A stretch of DNA of 19,710 nucleotides, taken from Cycloclasticus sp. Its GTDB lineage: Bacteria > Pseudomonadota > Gammaproteobacteria > Methylococcales > Cycloclasticaceae. The position numbers and the translations under genes were made by a program. The stretch is from NCBI GenBank assembly GCA_018066825.1, contig JAGPVU010000041.1, positions 1 to 19,710 on the forward strand, given 5' to 3'. Shown in pieces: positions 7,462 through 14,222 of this stretch (the first letter of the stretch is position 1; every line of letters begins with the position of its first letter). Below the pieces are notes generated by a model, which saw only the letters and a list, made by a program, of their open reading frames with translations, did no database searches and had not been told where the DNA came from.

Positions 7462-7763
7462 TGATGACGACCAATACCGTAGCCGTTACTATCTTAGATA
7501 AGGAATACCGAGTCAGCTGCAGCGATGAGGAAAAAGCAGGACTTGAAAAATCCGCGCGCTTTTTAGACGATAAGATGCAAGCGATTAAACAGTCCGGTCG
7601 TATCATTGGCCTCGATAGAATAGCCGTTATGGCGGGGCTAAACATTACCCACGACTTACTCGTTGAAAACCAAACAAAAAGTGGGATGTCATTGAACATT
7701 AATGAAAAAATTAATGCGTTACAGAACAAGCTAGACTTTGCCCTTGACGCCTTCGGCAAATAG
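7461..7763 (+). CDS. zapA: Cell division protein ZapA
   Basis: ZapA binds FtsZ protofilaments and promotes their bundling at the Z-ring. The 100-residue protein has the family layout. A small beta/alpha N-terminal domain (VAVTILDKEYRVSCSDEEKAGLEKSARFLDDKM, about 7-39) is followed by the conserved helix DRIAVMAGLNITHDLL (52-67) and a C-terminal coiled coil (about 70-98). The start may be GTG at 7461, overlapping the previous stop, or the adjacent ATG at 7464; a GGA element lies nearby and serves either one. The gene is followed directly by the 6S RNA, a conserved gammaproteobacterial arrangement. No terminator separates zapA from ssrS, so some 6S precursor could come from read-through. Confidence 0.93.
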   Translation: MMTTNTVAVTILDKEYRVSCSDEEKAGLEKSARFLDDKMQAIKQSGRIIGLDRIAVMAGLNITHDLLVENQTKSGMSLNINEKINALQNKLDFALDAFGK

Positions 7764-7848
7764 CTATTTAAACTAAAGCCTGCTTTCTATATTCTTTTAA
7801 GTCGTATAAATGGTCTTTATATTTAGCCCCAGAGGTATACACTGTCAG

Positions 7849-8033
7849 TGCGTTCCCTGTGGTGTTCGAAATAGGGCGAAAAACCCTTGGACCTAATTAC
7901 CTACTCGGGAAGTCAGATTATTTTGTTGGTGTGCATGCTCTTTAGTTGAGAAGCCTAATACAAATTTCCGACCCCCACTTGAACCTCTCGGTTCAAGGTA
8001 GAAACCTGACTGCGGCACTAACGGGGAACGTCT
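7849..8033 (+). ncRNA. ssrS: 6S RNA
   Basis: 6S RNA binds the sigma70 RNA polymerase holoenzyme as an open-promoter mimic and damps transcription in stationary phase. The closing stem pairs CGTTCCCTGT (7851-7860) with ACGGGGAACG (8021-8030) through one wobble, and continues into GGTG/CACT with a bulge. Known 6S landmarks are present: GTGTTCG after the 5' strand, GGTGTGCATGCTC and GAGAAGCC in the middle, and the hairpin CTTGAACC/GGTTCAAG before CTGCGGCACT. The length (about 185 bases) and the zapA-ssrS-fthC position match the family. A TATACA hexamer at 7836-7841 may be the -10 element; I see no good -35. The ends are read from the stem and may be off by a few bases. Confidence 0.93.
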
Positions 8034-8040
8034 TTACCTT

Positions 8041-8655
8041 ATGCAACAAACCATCTCGTCAACTAGACTACGTTTACGCAAATCGCGTAACGATATACCA
8101 CCTACAACAAGACGCCGCTATAACCGTCTAATTCATCAACACCTATTGACTAGCGGCCTTTTTAATAGAGGCTCTCGCATTGCGGGCTATTTAGCCTATG
8201 ATGGCGAGCCTAGCATTGACCTAATAATTCAACGGCAGCACAAAGCTAATCGGCCTTTTTATTTACCAGCCCTAAGAAAACAACAGTTAACCTTTAAAGC
8301 CTATCGGTTTAACGACACCTTAGCGAACAACAAATTTAATATACCCGAGCCTACCGGCCATCAATCTTTTAACCCTAAGTATCTCAACACTATATTAATG
8401 CCCCTTGTAGGCTTTGATGGACATGGCAATCGTTTAGGTATGGGCGGCGGTTTTTATGATCGCACACTTCGTTTCACCTTGCCTGCGTCCTGTAAAAAGC
8501 ACCCTTTATTGATTGGCATTGCCTACAGCCAGCAAAAGGTTAACCGATTATTAAAGCAACCTTGGGATATACCCTTAGACGCTGTCATTACAGAACAGGG
8601 GTTACAGTGCTTTTCCATTAAGTCGCTAAGCTTATTAAGGCCACCTACACGCTAA
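8041..8655 (+). CDS. fthC: 5-formyltetrahydrofolate cyclo-ligase
   Basis: This enzyme (YgfA/MTHFS) converts 5-formyl-THF to 5,10-methenyl-THF using ATP in the cytoplasm and so returns a storage folate to the one-carbon pool. The 204-residue protein has the basic N-terminal helix LRLRKSRNDIPPTTRRR (10-26) and IAGYLAYDGEPSID (47-60). It also has the substrate-site motif IPEP (101-104), MPLVGFD (120-126) and the nucleotide-binding loop GNRLGMGGGFYDR (129-141). The ATG lies about eight bases after the predicted 3' end of 6S RNA, and no ribosome-binding site is found at normal spacing. No later start retains the N-terminal helix, so the start seems right despite this. It is probably co-transcribed with ssrS, as known in other gammaproteobacteria. 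Confidence 0.95.
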   Translation: MQQTISSTRLRLRKSRNDIPPTTRRRYNRLIHQHLLTSGLFNRGSRIAGYLAYDGEPSIDLIIQRQHKANRPFYLPALRKQQLTFKAYRFNDTLANNKFNIPEPTGHQSFNPKYLNTILMPLVGFDGHGNRLGMGGGFYDRTLRFTLPASCKKHPLLIGIAYSQQKVNRLLKQPWDIPLDAVITEQGLQCFSIKSLSLLRPPTR

Positions 8656-8670
8656 AAACAATCAAACCAG

Positions 8671-8699
8671 TTTGCAGCTGGTCATTAGCCCTATATCAT
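8671..8699 (+). promoter_or_regulatory. Predicted promoter of rpiA
   Basis: TTTGCA (8671-8676, 4 of 6) and TATCAT (8694-8699, 5 of 6) have a 17-base spacer. A start near 8706 would leave a leader of about 26 bases. There is no clear terminator between fthC and this site. Confidence 0.5.
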
Positions 8700-8731
8700 A
8701 ACCTCTTACTAACAACGTTACTGACCACACA

Positions 8732-9397
8732 ATGCAAGAAAGTCTAAAAAAACAAGCCGCTAGCGCTGCTATCCCTTATCTAAAAGGTTGCCGCATTATT
8801 GGCATCGGGACCGGCTCTACGGTCAATCATTTTATCGACCTACTGGCGCCGATAAGACATCAGTTTGATGGCGCTGTTTCAAGCTCAGAGGCCAGCACAA
8901 AAAAATTATTAGCCTTAGGCATTCCTGTATTGGATCTTAATTCGGTTGGAACGCTTGACGTATACGTTGATGGCGCTGATGAAATCAACTCTAATCTACA
9001 ATTAATCAAAGGTGGCGGCGGCGCCCTCACCCGCGAAAAAATTATCGCCGCAGCCAGCAAATCGTTTGTTTGCATAGCTGACCACAGTAAATTAGTCCCT
9101 TATTTAGGTAACTTTCCATTACCCATTGAAGTAATCCCCATGGCGCGAAGCTATGTAGCACGAGAACTCGTTAAACTTGGGGGCCACCCTGTTTGGCGAG
9201 AAAACTTTATCACTGATAACGGCAATATCATCTTAGACACCCACCGTTTAGAGATCTTTGAACCCTGCCTGCTTGAGAGTGCCATCAATAATTTAACCGG
9301 CGTGGTCACCACCGGGTTATTTGCACAACGACCTGCTGATATCGTTTTATTAGCCAGCGAAAACGGCACGCAAACATTATCAATGGAACTTGATTAG
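8732..9397 (+). CDS. rpiA: Ribose-5-phosphate isomerase A
   Basis: RpiA interconverts ribose-5-phosphate and ribulose-5-phosphate in the non-oxidative pentose phosphate pathway. The 221-residue protein (E. coli 219) has the phosphate-binding loop GIGTGSTV (24-31), SSSEAS (50-55), DVYVDGADEI (76-85) with catalytic-site aspartates D80 and D83, and KGGGGALTREK (93-103) with K93 and E102. The C-terminal NNLTGVVTTGLFAQRPADIVLL is also typical. The ATG lacks a visible Shine-Dalgarno sequence. The stop codon lies within the first terminator. The gene is monocistronic or cotranscribed with fthC. Confidence 0.97.
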   Translation: MQESLKKQAASAAIPYLKGCRIIGIGTGSTVNHFIDLLAPIRHQFDGAVSSSEASTKKLLALGIPVLDLNSVGTLDVYVDGADEINSNLQLIKGGGGALTREKIIAAASKSFVCIADHSKLVPYLGNFPLPIEVIPMARSYVARELVKLGGHPVWRENFITDNGNIILDTHRLEIFEPCLLESAINNLTGVVTTGLFAQRPADIVLLASENGTQTLSMELD

Positions 9398-9419
9398 CCC
9401 AAATATTACCGGGCTTTTT
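9396..9419 (+). terminator. Intrinsic terminator of rpiA
   Basis: AGCCC (9396-9400) pairs with GGGCT (9411-9415) across a ten-base loop and is followed by a run of T to 9419. The stem begins inside the rpiA stop codon. Confidence 0.65.
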
Positions 9420-9435
9420 GAACACATAAAAAAAA

Positions 9436-9462
9436 GGGACCTAAGGTCCCCAAGTTTTTTTT
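9436..9462. terminator. Second, probably bidirectional, intrinsic terminator
   Basis: GGGACC (9436-9441) and GGTCCC (9445-9450) form a six-pair stem with loop TAA. An A-run lies on the left and, after CAAG, a run of eight T on the right (9455-9462). It backs up the first terminator and isolates the rpiA unit from the SulP control region. Confidence 0.75.
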
Positions 9463-9823
9463 ATTTTTATTATTATTCTTTGAATATGCAGATCTTTATT
9501 TTTAATATTCGAAAGTATCTGCCTTCCCCTCTCCTTATTGCTGATAACCATAATACTTAATTTTTGCATAAATGCAACAAAAAAAATCATTAACTAATTG
9601 ATTTATATGATTATTTGCTGCGACGCAACAAATCAGCGTCTTATTAGCAACAACAAGGGTTTTACTGAACTTTTTAAAATTTGTTTATATGCATATAATT
9701 ATTTGCTATATTAATCCATCGCTGTATTTGAGTTTTGATGTGGCCAACAAACAGTATCGGCTATAAATTCAGGTAACATGTTCTGACGCCTTATAAAATG
9801 ATAACGATAACAAACCGCTACTT
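9463..9823 (+). other. AT-rich control region upstream of the SulP gene, with inverted repeats
   Basis: No gene is seen here. The stretch holds a perfect inverted repeat TTGCAT-AA-ATGCAA (9564-9577). A 10-base imperfect inverted repeat follows, with arms ATTTGCTGCG (9613-9622) and CGCAACAAAT (9624-9633). A 12-base palindrome TATATGCATATA is at 9686-9697. The heptamer GCAACAA occurs three times, at 9574, 9625 and 9647. Candidate -10 elements are TATAAT (9694-9699), TATATT (9707-9712) and TATAAA (9762-9767), but none has a good -35 at normal spacing. A repeated hexamer GATAAC-GATAAC (9800-9811) just before the start codon resembles part of a Fur box, a weak match. Function is inferred from position only. 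Confidence 0.45.
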
Positions 9824-11527
9824 ATGCTACTTCCAGACTGGTTAAGAAACTACAAGAAGAATCAATTAAGCGGCGACTTGGTTGCCGGTATTATTGTCGC
9901 TGTTGTTCTTGTCCCCCAATCAATGGCTTATGGCTTATTAGCAGGCTTACCACCCGAAGTGGCCCTCTACTCATCTGTGCTTCCGTTACTCTTATACGCT
10001 TGGTTTGGCAGTAGTCGGGCATTAGCGATTGGCCCTGTCGGCTTAATGTCATTAATGACGGGGGCGACACTGGTTGAACTTGAAATTAACAATATTAACG
10101 AAATGGTTAGCACGGCTCACACCCTAGCCTTGCTAGTGGGTTTGATTTTAATCATTATGCGACTCGCTAAATTGGGCGCTATTACTAATTTTTTAAGTCA
10201 CCCTGTTATTTCTGGCTTTGTCAGTGCATCGGCGATTATTATCGCACTCAGTCAATTAAAACATATGTTAGGCATAGACATACCGCGAGGACTCCCTGTA
10301 CACGACACCCTCTATTACCTCGTTACACAGTTCAGCCAGAGTGATCTAATTACATCCACGCTCGCTGTTATTAGCTTACTACTGCTTTGGTGCTTTAAGG
10401 CCCCTGTCGTTACGCTACTAGAACGTAAAAAGATTCCTCCAACCCTTATTCAGTTTATTTCTAAATCAGGTCCTCTCGCCGCTGTCGCTATCAGCACGTT
10501 TAGCGTTTTTTATTTTCAACTTAATGAACAACACCATGTCAGCATCATCGGCAGCATCCCAGCTGGGCTACCGACCCTAATCGCCCCCAACATCGACCCA
10601 TCACTGATCAAGCAGTTACTGCCCAACGCCTTGCTAATCGCGCTAATCGGCTATTTAGAAAGCGTATCCATTGCTAAGTCCATGGCCAACCAGAAACGGC
10701 AAAAAATCAATTCTGACAAGGAATTACTGGGCCTGGGTGCCGCGAACATTGCTTCAGCGATCAGTGGCGGCTACCCTGTCGCTGGCGGTTTTGGTCGCTC
10801 GATGGTTAATTTTTCAGCCGGTGCGAACACCCCGATGGCATCAGTAATAACTGCGGGCCTGGTTGGTTTAACATTACTTTCTTTGACACCCTTGTTCTTT
10901 TTTCTACCTAAAGCAGCCCTCGGCGCTATCATTGTTATGGCCGTTATCCCCCTTATTGATTTGCACACGCTAAAACACGCTTGGGACTATGACAAAACCG
11001 ACGCAGCGGCAATGATGGTTACTTTTTTTACTGTGCTAGTTGTCGATGTAGAAACGGGTATTGTTGCTGGCATGGTGCTATCTATTGGCCTTTATTTGCA
11101 TCGCAGTAGCCAGCCACACATCGCCATTGTGGGTCGCGTTGACAATACCGAACATTATAGAAATATTGATCGACACCAGGTTAAAACAGACGAGCAAATT
11201 CTTGCACTGCGGGTTGATGAAAACCTCTATTTTGCGAATACGAATTATTTGGAAGATACCATCATGCAACTGGTTGCCGATAATAAAAAAATAAATCACG
11301 TCGTTTTGATTTGTAGCTCCATTAGCGTGATAGATTCAAGCGCTTTAAAGTCCCTTGACGACATCTTATACGGTTTAGAAAAAGCGGGTTTGACTCTAAG
11401 CTTAGCTGAAATAAAAGGCCCTGTTATGGACAAACTTAGGAACACTGATTTTTTGCAAAAAATCGGTCTCGACAATGTCTTTCTTAGCACCCACCAAGCG
11501 ATACAACACTTGCAAAAGTTGGGCTAG
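9824..11527 (+). CDS. SulP/SLC26 family anion transporter with STAS domain
   Basis: This inner-membrane protein of the SulP (SLC26) family is 567 residues long. Its members carry sulfate, bicarbonate or other anions, and the substrate cannot be read from sequence alone. The N-terminal signature is clear: LSGDLVAGIIVAVVLVPQSM and AYGLLAGLPPEVALYSSVLP (15-54), then SSRALAIGPVGLMSLMTG (63-80). About 10-14 hydrophobic segments follow to residue 425. QKINSDKELLGLGAANIASAISGGYPV is the conserved central region. The C-terminal STAS domain (about 450-565) includes SVIDSSALKSL with D504-S505-S506. The ATG has no clear ribosome-binding site, but the start agrees with the family. It is convergent with the GGDEF gene, with 17 bases between them and no terminator seen. 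The genome also shows sulfate activation genes (cysC, cysQ) nearby, which fits sulfate but does not prove it. Confidence 0.92.
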   Translation: MLLPDWLRNYKKNQLSGDLVAGIIVAVVLVPQSMAYGLLAGLPPEVALYSSVLPLLLYAWFGSSRALAIGPVGLMSLMTGATLVELEINNINEMVSTAHTLALLVGLILIIMRLAKLGAITNFLSHPVISGFVSASAIIIALSQLKHMLGIDIPRGLPVHDTLYYLVTQFSQSDLITSTLAVISLLLLWCFKAPVVTLLERKKIPPTLIQFISKSGPLAAVAISTFSVFYFQLNEQHHVSIIGSIPAGLPTLIAPNIDPSLIKQLLPNALLIALIGYLESVSIAKSMANQKRQKINSDKELLGLGAANIASAISGGYPVAGGFGRSMVNFSAGANTPMASVITAGLVGLTLLSLTPLFFFLPKAALGAIIVMAVIPLIDLHTLKHAWDYDKTDAAAMMVTFFTVLVVDVETGIVAGMVLSIGLYLHRSSQPHIAIVGRVDNTEHYRNIDRHQVKTDEQILALRVDENLYFANTNYLEDTIMQLVADNKKINHVVLICSSISVIDSSALKSLDDILYGLEKAGLTLSLAEIKGPVMDKLRNTDFLQKIGLDNVFLSTHQAIQHLQKLG

Positions 11528-11544
11528 GCCGAAGACACCCGCGT

Positions 11545-13065
11545 TTATATATCCAACTCACTAAGGCATTTGTTTCGTCCCGTTTTTTTCGCTTGGTATA
11601 ATGCAGTATCAGCTCGTTCATACACAGCGTCAGGCGTTTCACCTTCATGAAATAGCGCGCAACCAACCGACATAGTGATCACAACGCGTTTACCCTTGAG
11701 ACCAAACTTACAGTTTTCTACACTTTTCCTGAATTGCTCAAGCCGTTTCATGGCATTTTCTAAATCACTGCCGATAAAAACAACCACAAACTCTTCGCCG
11801 CCCACCCGTCCAAAGAAGTCACTTTCACGTACTTTTTTATCAATTAATTGACTGATAGTGCGCAACACTTTGTCACCTACCGAGTGGCCATAGGTGTCAT
11901 TAATACTTTTAAAGTGATCAATATCTAACACGGCGAGCGCCAAGGGTTCTTTATTTCGCTGCCAACGCTTGTGTTCAAGCTTAATTCGCTCCTCATAGGC
12001 CCGCCTGTTAGCAACACCCGTCAAGACATCAATAAACGCTTGCTCATGCGCGTGGTAGAGGGATGATTTAAGCTCAGATACTTCGGATTCAACTTTATTA
12101 AGTTTAGTCGTTACACTTTTAGCGTGCGCCTCAGCTTGTTTTGATCGCTCGGATTCCAATTCAACAAATTCCGACACCGTTTTATTCAAATTTACTATAC
12201 GCTCAGACATCATGGACTTTAACGTAACTAAACTATCCGCCTGTAAAACTGCCGAACGAATGGTTTTTATTTGGCCACCCATCAACTCTGTCAAACGCCA
12301 ACGATCTTCTTTAGCCTGCTTGTTGCTTGCACCCTCCTTCTTCAAGTCTTGAGACAATTCGGTTAACTGGTGCATAACCGTTTCGATTAGCCCAGAAAGC
12401 TCAACAATAAATTCATCTTTTTTGCTCAGGCGTTGACCTAAGCCTTCAAATACTTGCCGATAGAAAAACTCTAAGTCCCTCAAACTCCCTACCTTTTTGA
12501 GACTTTTCTTTAAACCAACGATATCAATCGATTTAGCTAACTCAGCATCTGATTGACCTAATTGGTCTAGCTGAGTCGATATGCTCTGCTTGATATCGTC
12601 AATCGAGTCATCCTCGGCAATTGAGCCACTTTGGATTTTATTTTTCTTGAGTATTAAGCGCGAAATTTTAGAGGCTAGCGCCATAAAGTCTTTCGGACTA
12701 TTCGCCTGTACTAATTTTTGCTGTAAAGACACAATGTCATTGCGTACATCCTCTAGCACGAGCAAGCTCGACAGCAACGCATCAAGAACCGCGGGGGCCA
12801 TATTCTCAGCCGGGTTTTTGTCTATATAACTGACGACAAGATCTTTCACCCTATCTAAATCATTAATGGGCGGCAAAGCATCCCGCGCTATCTTCTTTGG
12901 TAACGATGCAATGGCCTTATCAATTTCTTTATGGTGCCCTCTTAGCTCGCGCAGAACGCTCATTAATGCGGCATACAAGCTTTGAATGTTATCCGTTCCT
13001 TCTTGCTCAACCTCATCAAGCGCCTTAACTGCGCGCAAATATTTTTCTTTATAATCGGTCGTCAT
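11545..13065 (-). CDS. GGDEF diguanylate cyclase with long helical N-terminal domain
   Basis: This 506-residue protein is a soluble predicted diguanylate cyclase making cyclic di-GMP from two GTP. The C-terminal GGDEF domain (about 340-500) has DVLTGVANRRAYEERI, the metal-binding DIDHFKSINDTYGHSVGD, the active-site GGEEF (422-426) and the allosteric I-site RESD (413-416), exactly five residues before it. RADTALYQAKKTGRN ends the domain. All residues for activity and product inhibition seem intact. The first 335 residues are helical and charged, with a predicted coiled coil just before GGDEF (about 285-340), and show no signal peptide or membrane segment. I do not recognise a sensor domain there. 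The start at 13065 has AAGGTG upstream. It lies downstream of the rpsI terminator and so should have its own promoter, which I could not identify convincingly. Confidence 0.92.
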   Translation of the reverse strand: MTTDYKEKYLRAVKALDEVEQEGTDNIQSLYAALMSVLRELRGHHKEIDKAIASLPKKIARDALPPINDLDRVKDLVVSYIDKNPAENMAPAVLDALLSSLLVLEDVRNDIVSLQQKLVQANSPKDFMALASKISRLILKKNKIQSGSIAEDDSIDDIKQSISTQLDQLGQSDAELAKSIDIVGLKKSLKKVGSLRDLEFFYRQVFEGLGQRLSKKDEFIVELSGLIETVMHQLTELSQDLKKEGASNKQAKEDRWRLTELMGGQIKTIRSAVLQADSLVTLKSMMSERIVNLNKTVSEFVELESERSKQAEAHAKSVTTKLNKVESEVSELKSSLYHAHEQAFIDVLTGVANRRAYEERIKLEHKRWQRNKEPLALAVLDIDHFKSINDTYGHSVGDKVLRTISQLIDKKVRESDFFGRVGGEEFVVVFIGSDLENAMKRLEQFRKSVENCKFGLKGKRVVITMSVGCALFHEGETPDAVYERADTALYQAKKTGRNKCLSELDI

Positions 13066-13155
13066 TAGCTCACACCTTATTATTGTAATTAATCACAAAC
13101 TAACAGCCATTCATCCTTTAGAACAGGCAGTAAAGCACGATTTTTTTTATAGCAC

Positions 13156-13186
13156 AAAAAAAGCCCATTTAAAAATGGGCTTTTTA
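13156..13186. terminator. Bidirectional intrinsic terminator after rpsI
   Basis: GCCCATTT (13163-13170) pairs with AAATGGGC (13173-13180); in practice the innermost bases form the loop. There is an A-run on the left and T-run on the right, so it can act on either strand. It ends the rplM-rpsI message before the GGDEF gene. Confidence 0.9.
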
Positions 13187-13231
13187 ATTGTCGAAAGCCA
13201 ATGCCTCCGTCTGTTCCTACTCGTCTCAGTA

Positions 13232-13624
13232 TTAACGTTTTGAGTACTGAGGACGCTTTCTAGCTTTGTGCAGACCTACTTTTTTACGTTCAACTTCACG
13301 TGCATCACGAGTAACAAAACCCGCTTTACGTAAGGCTGGGCGCAATTCACCATCAAACTCCATCAATGCACGTGTGATACCTAGTCTAATGGCACCTGCT
13401 TGACCTGATGTTCCACCACCTTTAACAGTGATCAGAAAATCAAATTTTTCGTTTGCTTCCGCTGTTTCTAACGGCTGACGTACGATCATTCGATCTGTTT
13501 CACGACCAAAGTATGCATCTAAGCTAAGGTTGTTGACTTTAATAGCGCCTTTTCCAGGACGTGCAAAAACACGTGCAACTGAACTTTTACGACGACCGGT
13601 TCCGTAATATTGGGTTTGTGCCAT
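13232..13624 (-). CDS. rpsI: 30S ribosomal protein S9
   Basis: S9 belongs to the small-subunit head, and its C-terminal tail reaches the P-site tRNA. The protein has 130 residues, the same as E. coli. It shows YYGTGRRKSSVARVF at the start, VKGGGTSGQAGAIRLGI in the middle (68-84) and the basic tail KKVGLHKARKRPQYSKR ending in the invariant SKR. The ATG follows an AAGAG element at a spacing of about nine bases. It lies 15 bases downstream of rplM in the standard L13-S9 operon. Confidence 0.99.
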   Translation of the reverse strand: MAQTQYYGTGRRKSSVARVFARPGKGAIKVNNLSLDAYFGRETDRMIVRQPLETAEANEKFDFLITVKGGGTSGQAGAIRLGITRALMEFDGELRPALRKAGFVTRDAREVERKKVGLHKARKRPQYSKR

Positions 13625-13639
13625 GATAATAAACTCTTG

Positions 13640-14068
13640 TTAAATATCTAAGGTTTTAGGTTGTTGCGCCTGATGCGTATGCTCAGGACCAACAAATACT
13701 TTCATTTTTTTGAACATATTTCTACCTAACGTGTTCTTAGGTAACATGCCTTTAACAGCTGTTTTGATAATACGGTCAGGATGTGTCTCACGAAGCTTCC
13801 CTAAAGGGATAGACTTCAAGCTACCAATATAGCCTGTATGGTGATGGTACATCTTATCTTTTTCTTTATTACCAGTGACACCAATTTTTTCGGCATTAAT
13901 GACAACGATGTAATCACCTGTGTCTACATGCGGCGTGTATTCTGGCTTATGTTTGCCACGTAATCTAAACGCGATCTCAGAAGCCAATCTACCTAAGGCT
14001 TTACCTTCTGCATCAACAACGTACCAATCGTGTTCTACTTCTTCTGCTTTTGCACTAAATGTTTTCAT
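13640..14068 (-). CDS. rplM: 50S ribosomal protein L13
   Basis: L13 is an early-assembling large-subunit protein. The 142-residue length equals the E. coli protein. Landmarks are WYVVDAEGKALGRLAS (15-30), LRGKHKPEYTPHVDTGDYIVV (36-56), the KMYHHHTGY stretch, and AVKGMLPKNTLGRNMFKKMKVF. The ATG is preceded by GAGGGG about ten bases upstream, part of which lies in a short hairpin. It is the first gene of the rplM-rpsI operon. In E. coli this operon is known to be feedback-regulated by L13 at its leader; a similar control here is inferred. Confidence 0.99.
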   Translation of the reverse strand: MKTFSAKAEEVEHDWYVVDAEGKALGRLASEIAFRLRGKHKPEYTPHVDTGDYIVVINAEKIGVTGNKEKDKMYHHHTGYIGSLKSIPLGKLRETHPDRIIKTAVKGMLPKNTLGRNMFKKMKVFVGPEHTHQAQQPKTLDI

Positions 14069-14075
14069 TTCTTAA

Positions 14076-14092
14076 ATCCCCTCACTAGGGAT
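14076..14092 (-). promoter_or_regulatory. rplM leader hairpin covering the ribosome-binding site
   Basis: On the minus strand AUCCC (14092-14088) can pair with GGGAU (14080-14076) across a seven-base loop. The 3' strand is part of the GAGGGG Shine-Dalgarno sequence of rplM. Such a hairpin could mediate translational feedback by L13, as described for E. coli; this is inference. Confidence 0.4.
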
Positions 14093-14115
14093 GTGGGTCT
14101 ATCAAAGAGCCGCAC

Positions 14116-14144
14116 ATTCTATCTATTTTTTTAGCCAACCACAA
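14116..14144 (-). promoter_or_regulatory. Predicted rplM-rpsI promoter
   Basis: TAGAAT (14121-14116, 5 of 6) and TTGTGG (14144-14139, 3 of 6) are separated by 17 bases on the minus strand. Transcription would start near 14109, giving a leader of about 40 bases. No terminator is seen between the upstream gene (stop at 14223) and this site. Confidence 0.5.
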
Positions 14145-14222
14145 TGCTAAGTTACATTTCTTTAGGCTTGATTGACGTTTTTTTGGGTACAGTGTCATAA
14201 ATACGCTAACCCTGCACCTTGC

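Noticed and set aside
7946..8131. 61-codon open frame across the end of zapA-fthC spacer
   Set aside because: It lies inside the 6S RNA and runs into fthC in another frame; its translation resembles no protein family I know.
9799..9817. Fur box before the SulP gene
   Set aside because: Only two GATAAC hexamers match and the third part of the site is absent, so it is mentioned as a weak resemblance and not called.
13082..13087. TACAAT as -10 element of the GGDEF gene
   Set aside because: Transcription would start inside the ribosome-binding site, and no -35 element is seen at suitable spacing.
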